Positions 8,264 to 14,376 of a stretch of DNA of 40,433 nucleotides are shown here, piece after piece. Origin of the DNA: Lachnospiraceae bacterium (GTDB lineage Bacteria > Bacillota > Clostridia > Lachnospirales > Lachnospiraceae). Under the pieces are notes generated by a model. It did not search any database. It saw only the letters and a list, made by a program, of their open reading frames with translations, and was not told the DNA's origin. The DNA is taken from assembly GCA_017428105.1 (NCBI GenBank), contig JAFRRM010000024.1:1-40433 (forward strand). Direction: 5' to 3'. The first letter of the stretch is position 1. Every line of letters starts with the position of its first letter. The position numbers and the translations under genes were made by a program.

Positions 8264-8488
8264 ATGAACGGAAAAGGATTGCCTTTTGACCCCACGGAGC
8301 TGGCATATCTGCACGGTACGGGCTATTTCGGCGTGCCCGGCGGCAAGCTGGAAGAGATCGCGGACGAAGTGCGCGCCGGCGCGTCCCTGTTTCATGCCGC
8401 CTGGAACTGCGGAATAGATCCCGATAACCTGACCGATGAGGATGTTGCTGCGATCCGCGGAATGGCCGGGGATGATGAGGACGAGTGA
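8264..8488 (+). CDS. Small acidic protein of unknown function
   Basis: A 74-residue acidic protein without a recognised domain. Visible features are GTGYFGVPGGKLEEIADEVRAGASLF in two parts (a Gly-rich turn then a helix) and a very acidic C-terminus ending DDEDE. The ribosome site AGGAGCAGGAAG lies directly before the ATG. The spacing of 13 bases from acylphosphatase and 9 bases to the DUF4186 gene suggests one transcript. It has the codon pattern of its neighbours, so it is likely a real gene. Confidence 0.7.
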   Translation: MNGKGLPFDPTELAYLHGTGYFGVPGGKLEEIADEVRAGASLFHAAWNCGIDPDNLTDEDVAAIRGMAGDDEDE

Positions 8489-8497
8489 GGGAATCCC

Positions 8498-8863
8498 ATG
8501 GCAACGGTCGCGGAAGCGCTGGAGCGCCTGTCCCGGTCCAAATTCCGGAGCAGCTTCCGGCTGAACGGGAAAGACCTTGTGTATCTGCAGGAGAAAGGGC
8601 CGGATGTGATCCGGCGTCACGCGCAGGATTTCGTGCGAGGGAAACTGGCTCCGGCGGAGCCGATGAACGACGGCCGGCAGACCCCCATGAGCGGCCATCC
8701 CGTCTTCAAGGCCATGCATGCCACCGCGTGCTGCTGCCGCGGATGTCTGGAGAAATGGTATCACGTCCCGCGGCATCGGGAGCTGACGGAAGAGGAGCAG
8801 GAGGCCATCGTCAGGATCTTGATGGCCTGGATCCGCCGTCAGGCGGCCGCAAAGAAGGGTTGA
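8498..8863 (+). CDS. DUF4186 family protein
   Basis: A 121-residue protein matching DUF4186 from end to end: LSRSKFRSSFRL near the start, GHPVFKAMHATACCCRGCLEKWY in the middle (split here as GHPVFKAMHATA and CCCRGCLEKW) and EEEQEAIVRILMAWI near the end. The clustered cysteines suggest metal binding. The family has no assigned function. About 186 bases follow before the next start codon; these hold no gene or terminator that I can support. Confidence 0.85.
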   Translation: MATVAEALERLSRSKFRSSFRLNGKDLVYLQEKGPDVIRRHAQDFVRGKLAPAEPMNDGRQTPMSGHPVFKAMHATACCCRGCLEKWYHVPRHRELTEEEQEAIVRILMAWIRRQAAAKKG

Positions 8864-9049
8864 GGCATCGGCATATTGGACAATGTGAAGCCCGCGCTTC
8901 TGAATACTTGATATCAACTTCGCGAATACCCGCAACCCGAGTTCTGAGGGCAGCTCCTGGAATACTTGGAAACCGAGCCCGTGAACGATTGTAGTTCGAT
9001 CCCCCGCACACCGGGGACCGGCACCCTGAACACCTCCGAAGGACCGCTT

Positions 9050-9427
9050 ATGGAAACCGCCGATTGGGAACATCTGTCCCCTGACGAAAAGAAAAAACAG
9101 CTGTACCGGAAGCAGAAAATCCTGCTCGATACCTTCCTGTCCCATCACGCGATCACCCCGGCCCAGTATGACAAGAGCCTTGGCGACCTGCAGCGCAAGA
9201 TGGGCATATCCCTGAGGAGAACTGATATGTTCGGCAAATCGAAACCTGCATGCTGGATCCGCAAGACCCATCTCCTCCGCGCGGACGAATACGTCTGCTC
9301 CGCCTGCGGCCGCCGATTCCGCCGGCCTGCCCCCGTCTGTCCGGCCTGCGGCCGGCCGATGAGCGGCTCGCGAACCGATCCGTCCTGGGCGGACGAAGCG
9401 GAATTCCTGGATATGACGGATGATTGA
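9050..9427 (+). CDS. Zinc-ribbon protein of unknown function
   Basis: A 125-residue protein. An N-terminal helical part (KKKQLYRKQKILLDTFLSHH then AITPAQYDKSLGDL) resembles short SHOCT-like segments. A C-terminal zinc ribbon follows with CSACGRRF and CPACGRPM. The ATG at 9050 is chosen because GAAGGA precedes it and because the residues before it in the longer frame (from 8966) look non-coding. The stop is 9 bases before the HD gene. Its role is unknown. Confidence 0.7.
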   Translation: METADWEHLSPDEKKKQLYRKQKILLDTFLSHHAITPAQYDKSLGDLQRKMGISLRRTDMFGKSKPACWIRKTHLLRADEYVCSACGRRFRRPAPVCPACGRPMSGSRTDPSWADEAEFLDMTDD

Positions 9428-9436
9428 GGAGCCCCT

Positions 9437-9922
9437 ATGATCTACACCGAAATGACACAGAAAGCCATGAAGCTCTGCTTTGAGGCCCATAAAGACCAGG
9501 TCGATAAAAGCGGCGTCCCCTACGTTTTCCACCCCTTCCACGTGGCGGAAAGCATGCCGGATGAGATCACGACGACTGTAGCCCTGCTGCACGACGTGGC
9601 GGAGGATACGCCTTACACGCTGGATGATCTGCGCGCCATGGGTTTTCCCCCGGAGGTGACCGACGTGCTGGCCCTCCTGACGCACGACGAGTCCGTCCCC
9701 TATCTGGACTATGTCCGGGCACTGAGCAAGGACCCCGTCGCCCGCCTTGTAAAACTCTCTGATTTGGCTCATAACAGCGACCGCGCCCGCCTGAAGGTCT
9801 GGGACGCCGCCGCGGCGGCCCGCCTGGAAAAATACCGCGCCGCTGAGGCGATCCTGCGGGAGGCAGACTCCCTCCGCACCCGTGACTTTTCCCAGCCCCT
9901 CCCCAAAGAAGGAACCCCATAA
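9437..9922 (+). CDS. HD-domain phosphohydrolase (RelA/SpoT hydrolase-like)
   Basis: A 161-residue single-domain HD protein. Metal ligands are visible: His32 in VFHPFHVA, the His52-Asp53 pair in LLHDVAEDT, and Asp109 in KLSDLAHN. This is the pattern of the hydrolase half of RelA/SpoT and of MESH1-type small hydrolases, so (p)ppGpp or a related nucleotide is a likely substrate, though this is inferred. No synthetase domain is present. The gene ends one base before the YbaK start codon, and GAGGAGC lies before its own ATG. Confidence 0.85.
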   Translation: MIYTEMTQKAMKLCFEAHKDQVDKSGVPYVFHPFHVAESMPDEITTTVALLHDVAEDTPYTLDDLRAMGFPPEVTDVLALLTHDESVPYLDYVRALSKDPVARLVKLSDLAHNSDRARLKVWDAAAAARLEKYRAAEAILREADSLRTRDFSQPLPKEGTP

Positions 9923-9923
9923 A

Positions 9924-10400
9924 ATGACCTCCCGCAGCGAAAAAACCAACGTCATGCGTCTCCTGGACGCTCAGAAGATCCCCTATGCCGCGCACGCCTA
10001 CCGGCCGGATCCCTCTATGAGCGGGCTCGACATCGCCGCCCTCCTGGGCGAGGATCCGGACAAGGTCTTCAAGACCCTGGTGACCGCCGGAAAGTCCGGC
10101 CAGCACTACGTTTTCGTGATTCCCGTCGCCGAGGAGCTGGACCTGAAGAAGGCGGCCGCCGCTTCCGGCGAGAAGGCCGTCGCCATGATCAGACAGAAGG
10201 AACTGCTCCCGCTGACCGGCTATATCCACGGCGGCTGCTCGCCGATCGGCATGAAGAAGCCATTCCCGACCTGGATCCACGAGACTGCGCTGCGGCAGGA
10301 GGCCGTGTTCGTGAGCGCCGGGAAAGTCGGATTTCAGATCGAACTGGCGCCGGCGGACCTGCTGCGCGCGGCCGGGTGCCGGCCCGCGGACCTGGTATAG
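9924..10400 (+). CDS. ybaK: Cys-tRNA(Pro)/Cys-tRNA(Cys) deacylase, YbaK/EbsC type
   Basis: A 158-residue editing enzyme that hydrolyses mischarged Cys-tRNA(Pro). Family marks are KVFKTLVT with the conserved Lys50, YVFVIPV, and the substrate loop GGCSPIGMKKPFPTWI near residues 110-125. The ATG at 9924 follows AAGGA and gives the usual start (SRSEKTNVMRLLD); an upstream in-frame ATG at 9882 would overlap the HD gene by 41 bases. The full length and all key residues are present. Confidence 0.92.
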   Translation: MTSRSEKTNVMRLLDAQKIPYAAHAYRPDPSMSGLDIAALLGEDPDKVFKTLVTAGKSGQHYVFVIPVAEELDLKKAAAASGEKAVAMIRQKELLPLTGYIHGGCSPIGMKKPFPTWIHETALRQEAVFVSAGKVGFQIELAPADLLRAAGCRPADLV

Positions 10401-10534
10401 GCGGGAGAAGGCGAAGCCGTAAGGATATGAAACAACTGCTTTCCGTTTGCTGTCCTGTGCGCCGGTTCGGGATCGGACTCGTTCGCATCCCGCTGCGCGG
10501 GAGCGGTTCCATGATCTTGTAAAGGAGGTCTGTC

Positions 10535-10999
10535 ATGCAATTCAAATCCGGCCTGGGCTGGAAAGCCTGCTATGATAAGGACCGCGGTCTCTTTACCGCC
10601 TCCACCTGGGGGATGGGGACCACCTCCCTTTGGGAGATCACCGCCGAGATTTGGTCGGCGATCTGGCCCGGCGTCACGAGCGACGCGGAGGCCGAGGACC
10701 TGATCCGCACCGGCCGCCACCTGTATATGGACGTCAACGACCGCTGCGGCCCGCCGTATACCGTGGTCCTGGACTCGGATTACGAAAACCTCTGTCCCTG
10801 GTCGAACGTGAAGCGCGGCGACCACGTGTGGAGCGAAGAACTGACCGATGCAGCGGTGGAATTGTTCGCGTCTGAAGAAAAAAATCGCGGGCAGAGAAGG
10901 AAAAAGCGTGCGGAGCGGGAGAAGGAGAAGAGCGAGAGCGGGAAAAAGAACGGGCAGCATATAAAAGAGGGCGGCCGGCAGAAGGACGGGAACCGTTAA
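10535..10999 (+). CDS. Conserved protein of unknown function with basic tail, probably frameshifted at its end
   Basis: A 154-residue product as written. Residues 1-110 are globular and Trp-rich (LGWKACYD, STWGMGTTSLWEITAEIW, LYMDVNDRCG, CPWSNVKRGDH). I do not recognise the family. From residue 111 the chain is Lys/Arg/Glu-rich and stops at 10997-10999. The next base in the -1 frame opens directly into repeats of SKDKTGGKGAGAAG that run to a TGA at 11158-11160, overlapping the next ATG. The true C-terminus may therefore be about 53 residues longer. A run of seven A at 10878-10884, phased A_AAA_AAT, could serve as a slip site or an indel hotspot. AAAGGAGG at 10521-10528 is a strong ribosome site. 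Confidence 0.65.
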   Translation: MQFKSGLGWKACYDKDRGLFTASTWGMGTTSLWEITAEIWSAIWPGVTSDAEAEDLIRTGRHLYMDVNDRCGPPYTVVLDSDYENLCPWSNVKRGDHVWSEELTDAAVELFASEEKNRGQRRKKRAEREKEKSESGKKNGQHIKEGGRQKDGNR

Positions 11000-11121
11000 G
11001 TAAAAAGACAGGCAGTAAAGGAGCAGGTACGACCGGCCGAAGGGATAAGACCGGCGGCAAAGGAGCGGGCGCGGCCGGCAGTAAGGATAAGACCGGCGGC
11101 AAAGGAGCGGGCGCGGCCGGC
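10999..11121 (+). repeat. 42-bp tandem repeat coding for a Lys/Gly/Ala-rich tail
   Basis: Two units at 11038-11079 and 11080-11121 share an identical 37-bp core (11043-11079 and 11085-11121). A shorter, degenerate unit lies at 10999-11037. Read in the frame that ends at 11160 they encode SKKTGSKGAGTTG, RRDKTGGKGAGAAG and SKDKTGGKGAGAAG. The period is a multiple of three, as expected for a coding repeat, but this frame is not that of the upstream gene. Confidence 0.8.
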
Positions 11122-11156
11122 GGAAAGGCGCCGCAGAAAAACAGGAAGGCAAAGCC

Positions 11157-11498
11157 ATGAATATCCAGATCTTCGGAACAAAAAAGAGCGCCAACACCCG
11201 CAAAGCGGAACGCTGGTTCAAGGAACGCGGCATCCGCTTTCAATCCGTCGACCTGAAGGAAAAAGGCCTCAGCAAAGGCGAATTCCAGAGCGTCTGCCAG
11301 GCTGTCGGCGGCCTTGACGCCCTCATCGACCCCGACGCCCATGACAGGGACCTCCTCGCCCTGATCCGTTATATCGCGCCGGAAGACAGATTTCAGAAGG
11401 TCTTTGAGAACCAGGGCGTGCTCCGCCAGCCGGTGGTCCGGAACGGGCGGCAGGCGACGGCGGGGTACCGGCCGGAGGTGTGGAAGGAGTGGGAGTAG
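11157..11498 (+). CDS. ArsC/Spx-like thioredoxin-fold protein without the active-site cysteine
   Basis: A 113-residue protein of the ArsC family fold. It matches the family in the N-terminal strand IQIFGTKKS, helix TRKAERWFKERGI and the C-terminal segment RQPVVRNGRQATAGY, which is the Pro-containing substrate loop. At the position of the redox cysteine (after GTKK) the residue is Ser11, and the only cysteine (in SVCQAVGG) is elsewhere. Arsenate reduction by the usual mechanism is therefore unlikely. A regulatory or binding role is possible. The ATG at 11157 overlaps a TGA that closes the frame of the upstream repeats. Confidence 0.8.
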   Translation: MNIQIFGTKKSANTRKAERWFKERGIRFQSVDLKEKGLSKGEFQSVCQAVGGLDALIDPDAHDRDLLALIRYIAPEDRFQKVFENQGVLRQPVVRNGRQATAGYRPEVWKEWE

Positions 11499-11505
11499 AG
11501 ACAAA

Positions 11506-12432
11506 ATGTATTTAGGGTCCTTTACCCTTCCCATCGACCGGGAAGAGGAACTCATCATAAAACGCATGGCGCAGAACGGAAACACGGAACCGCGCCTGGC
11601 CTGGAAATACGGATACATCGACAATGAATATCCCTGCGGGATCTTCGGCCGAAAGGGCCTGCGCGAGATCGTGTTCCGCCAAGTCACGATCTTCTACGGC
11701 GGCAACGGCTCCGGGAAGAGCACGCTGCTGAACCTGATCGCGGCCAAACTGCAGCTGAAGCGGATCGCCCCGTTCAATTCAAGCGAACTGTTCGACGCCT
11801 ACGCGGAGGCGTGCCGCTTTGCGCCGGGGGAGGATGACGAGGGCGTCAGGCACCGGATCCCCGACGGCAGCCGCATCATTACCAGCGACGATATTTTCGA
11901 CTACATGCTCGCCGTGCGGACCAACAACGCCGAGATCAAGGAAGAGATCGAGCGGGGCCGTGCGGAATACAAACGCCTGAAGTACGGCGAGACCGTCAAA
12001 TTTAACGGCATGGAGGATTACGACGCGCTCCGTCTCCAGGTGATGGCGCGCTCCGGGTCCCTCTCCCGCCGCGAATTCCTCCGCCGCACCGCCGGTACCG
12101 AAGTGAAGTTGAACAGCAACGGCGAGACCGCGCTGGCCTATTTTGAACAGAAGCTGCGGAACGACACGCTGTACTGTCTGGACGAACCGGAAAACAGTAT
12201 GTCGCCCCGGATGCAGCTGGAACTGCAGCGGATGCTGGAGGAGATGGCCCGGTACTGCGGGTGCCAGTTCATCATCGCGACGCATTCGCCGTTCCTGCTT
12301 TCGATGGACGGCGCGCGGATCTATGATCTGGATGCGGAACCGGCAGAGGTAAGGAACTGGTGGGAGCTGGAGAACATCCGGATATATCGGGAGTTTTTTG
12401 AGAGGCACAGCCGGTTGTTTGAGGATGACTGA
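11506..12432 (+). CDS. AAA-family ATPase, ABC-like (COG3910 type)
   Basis: A 308-residue ATPase. Walker A is FYGGNGSGKSTLLN near residue 65, Walker B is LYCLDEPENSMSP near 223, and the switch histidine is in IIATHSPFLLS. The N-terminal strand GIFGRKGLREIVF before the P-loop is typical of the small predicted ATPases of COG3910. Between the Walker motifs sits a charged helical region without coiled-coil length. Its cellular job is unknown and no partner nuclease is adjacent. The ATG at 11506 follows GGGAG; the longer frame from 11404 reads through the preceding gene. Confidence 0.85.
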   Translation: MYLGSFTLPIDREEELIIKRMAQNGNTEPRLAWKYGYIDNEYPCGIFGRKGLREIVFRQVTIFYGGNGSGKSTLLNLIAAKLQLKRIAPFNSSELFDAYAEACRFAPGEDDEGVRHRIPDGSRIITSDDIFDYMLAVRTNNAEIKEEIERGRAEYKRLKYGETVKFNGMEDYDALRLQVMARSGSLSRREFLRRTAGTEVKLNSNGETALAYFEQKLRNDTLYCLDEPENSMSPRMQLELQRMLEEMARYCGCQFIIATHSPFLLSMDGARIYDLDAEPAEVRNWWELENIRIYREFFERHSRLFEDD

Positions 12433-12466
12433 GGCGGCGGGGCCGGCGGACGGCGGGCGGCCCCTC

Positions 12467-12495
12467 TTGTCAGCCGCGGAAAGCTGTGCTATTAT
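12467..12495 (+). promoter_or_regulatory. Sigma-A promoter for the small basic protein gene
   Basis: TTGTCA at 12467-12472 and TATTAT at 12490-12495 are separated by 17 bases, and the -10 box is preceded by TGC, making an extended -10. It lies 33 bases upstream of the start codon at 12529. Confidence 0.75.
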
Positions 12496-12528
12496 GGTGT
12501 TCTGCGATCAAACGGAAAGGAGAATGCC

Positions 12529-12738
12529 ATGGACAAATTCGTGCCGATCGGCAAGCAGAGCAAAAAGAAGCGGAAAGAGTTCAACGCGAAACAGCGGAAG
12601 ACCTGGGGCGAACTGAAACCGGTGACCAGAACGGTGCCGAGCGGGAAGGCATACAACAGGAAGAAGCTGAAAGCGGAGGAACGAAGGAGCAGCGGGGATC
12701 TGAGACACGGACCTGCTGCTTTTTGTTTGGCGAAATAA
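12529..12738 (+). CDS. Small basic conserved protein
   Basis: A 69-residue, strongly basic protein (FVPIGKQSKKKRKEFNAKQ, VTRTVPSGKAYNRKK). It has its own promoter and a strong ribosome site (GGAAAGGAGA before the ATG). The motif order resembles small uncharacterised proteins in other Clostridia, with a conserved RTVPS segment. The charge suggests nucleic-acid or ribosome contact, but this is a guess. The last residues (HGPAAFCLAK) have lost the basic character. Confidence 0.7.
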   Translation: MDKFVPIGKQSKKKRKEFNAKQRKTWGELKPVTRTVPSGKAYNRKKLKAEERRSSGDLRHGPAAFCLAK

Positions 12739-12762
12739 AGAAAAATTTTTCGGAAAAAAGGC

Positions 12763-12793
12763 TTGACTCTGACGTAACGTCATGGTTTATCAT
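12763..12793 (+). promoter_or_regulatory. MerR-type promoter with palindromic operator
   Basis: TTGACT at 12763-12768 and TATCAT at 12788-12793 are 19 bases apart, the long spacing that MerR-family activators act upon. Within the spacer lies a perfect inverted repeat, TGACGT-A-ACGTCA, at 12770-12782. The MerR gene starts 26 bases downstream, so autoregulation is likely. Confidence 0.85.
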
Positions 12794-12818
12794 AGCCTCG
12801 GACGGGAGGAACAGAGGG

Positions 12819-13547
12819 ATGATGACGGTGCATGAAGTGAGCCGGCTCACGGGAGTGAGCATCCGCACGCTCCGGTACTACGACAGGATCGGACTGCTGC
12901 GGCCGGCAACGGTCACGGCGGCGGGGTATCGGCTGTACGACGGCGGCAGCCTGGAGAAGCTGCAGCAGATCCTGCTGTTCCGGGAACTGGAGTTTCCGCT
13001 GAAGGACATCGGGGCGATCGTGAACGGGCCGGGATTTGACCGGGAGAAGGCGCTGGAGCAGCAGATCGGGATGCTGACGCTGAAGAAGGAGCATATCGAA
13101 AACCTGATCCGGCTGGCCCGCGAGACGAAGGAAAAAGGAGGGAAGATCATGAGTTTTGAAGCGTTTGACAACAAAAAGATGGACGAGTACGCCGCCCGGG
13201 CCAGGGCGTCCTGGGGCGGGACCGATGCGTATAAGGAATTCGAGCGGAAGGCCGCGGGGCGGAGCCGGGAAGACGAGCGTTCGTTGGCGGACCGCATGAT
13301 GGGGATCTTTGCGGAATTCGGGAAGATCCGGGAGTCGGCGCCGGATTCGGAGGAGGCGCAGGCGCTGGTGACGAAGCTGCAGGGCTTCATTTCGGAGAAT
13401 TATTACACCTGCACGGATCAGATCCTGGGCGGGCTCGGCCGGGCCTACGCGGCGGGCGGAGAGTTTACCGAAAACATCGATAAGGCCGGCGGCGAAGGGA
13501 CGGCTGCGTTTGCGGCGGCCGCGATCGAAGCGCATTGCCGGGGCTGA
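12819..13547 (+). CDS. MerR-family regulator with TipAS-like effector domain
   Basis: A 242-residue regulator. The N-terminal winged helix is complete: VHEVSRLTGVSIRTLRYYD, then GLLRPATVTAAGYRLYD. A dimerisation helix follows (EKALEQQIGMLTLKKEHIENLI in two turns, about residues 80-105). From about residue 112 (MSFEAFDNKKMDEYAARA) the chain matches the TipAS antibiotic-recognition domain, which binds thiopeptides in Streptomyces TipA. The inducer here is unknown. The ATG at 12819 follows GGGAGGA at 12805-12810. A 19-bp-spaced promoter with a palindrome directly upstream points to self-regulation, and the HAD gene 14 bases downstream is probably in the same transcript. Confidence 0.9.
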   Translation: MMTVHEVSRLTGVSIRTLRYYDRIGLLRPATVTAAGYRLYDGGSLEKLQQILLFRELEFPLKDIGAIVNGPGFDREKALEQQIGMLTLKKEHIENLIRLARETKEKGGKIMSFEAFDNKKMDEYAARARASWGGTDAYKEFERKAAGRSREDERSLADRMMGIFAEFGKIRESAPDSEEAQALVTKLQGFISENYYTCTDQILGGLGRAYAAGGEFTENIDKAGGEGTAAFAAAAIEAHCRG

Positions 13548-13561
13548 GAAGAGGGCGGCAT

Positions 13562-14209
13562 ATGAAAAAAGCGGTATTGTTCGATATGGACGGGACGATC
13601 CTGGATACGCTATCCGACCTGCGGGACAGCATCAACGCCGTGCTGGAAATGAACGGGTTTCCCGTGCACAGCACGGATGAGGTCCGGTCGTTCGTCGGGA
13701 ACGGGCTGCGCAAACTGGCGGAGCGGGCGGTCCCGGCAGGGACAAAGCCCGGGACGATCGAGAAGGTATACTGCGATCTTCTGGCGTATTATCAGGCGCA
13801 CTGCATGGACAGCACGAAACCGTATCCCGGGATCCCCGAACTGCTGCGGGAGCTGCGGAGCCGGGGCTGCCGGACGGCCGTGATCTCGAACAAGGCGGAT
13901 GCGGCGGTCCGGGAACTGGACGCGCGGTTCTTCGCGGGGTGTTTTGACGGGGAACTGGGCGCTCGCGACGGCGTCAGGCTCAAGCCGGACCGGGAGATGG
14001 CGGACATCGTGCTGGCGCAGCTGGGCGTGCCGGCGGCGGAAGCGGTGTATGTGGGGGATTCCGAGGTGGATCTCGCACTGGCCGCGAACGCGGGACTGGA
14101 CTGTGTCGCGGTGACGTGGGGGTTCCGGGAGCGGAGCGTTCTGGAAAACCACGGGGCGGAAAAGCTGGCAGACAGCCCGGAGGAACTGCTGCGGATCCTG
14201 CTGGCGTGA
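13562..14209 (+). CDS. HAD-superfamily phosphatase, phosphoglycolate phosphatase-like
   Basis: A 215-residue HAD hydrolase. Motif I is FDMDGTILDT with nucleophile Asp8 and acid Asp10. Motif II is AVISNK, motif III the lysine in RLKPDREM, and motif IV YVGDSEVD. An alpha-helical C1 cap lies between motifs I and II, as in the Gph/PGP group. It removes phosphate from small phosphorylated metabolites, but the substrate cannot be chosen by sequence. The ATG at 13562 follows GAGGGCGG; an in-frame ATG at 13535 overlaps the MerR gene. A terminator follows at 14301. Confidence 0.9.
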   Translation: MKKAVLFDMDGTILDTLSDLRDSINAVLEMNGFPVHSTDEVRSFVGNGLRKLAERAVPAGTKPGTIEKVYCDLLAYYQAHCMDSTKPYPGIPELLRELRSRGCRTAVISNKADAAVRELDARFFAGCFDGELGARDGVRLKPDREMADIVLAQLGVPAAEAVYVGDSEVDLALAANAGLDCVAVTWGFRERSVLENHGAEKLADSPEELLRILLA

Positions 14210-14300
14210 ACCGGGGCTGCGCCGCGGAAGCCGCCCGGGAAACGGCGCGGCCGCGCGGTGCGGGAAGGAGATATCGTACTGCTGCCATATACAGACAAGC

Positions 14301-14333
14301 AAAAAACCGGCCGGGATCCCCGGCCGGTTTTTT
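14301..14333. terminator. Bidirectional terminator between convergent genes
   Basis: Nine-base arms CCGGCCGGG and CCCGGCCGG flanked by six A on the left and six T on the right give a stem with a U-run on either strand. It ends the HAD gene (+) and the leucine-rich repeat gene (-). Confidence 0.9.
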
Positions 14334-14376
14334 GTGCTCTTCCAAAAGAATATCGTCGGCCGACGGTTCGGCCGGA

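Noticed and set aside
8970..9030. A GTTCGATCCCCC stretch resembling a tRNA T-loop
   Set aside because: No acceptor, D- or anticodon stem can be formed around it.
10426..10522. A 31-codon ORF (MKQLLSVCC...) before the gene at 10535
   Set aside because: Its ribosome site is weak and there is no sign of conservation. The stop codon touching the next ribosome site is interesting but not enough.
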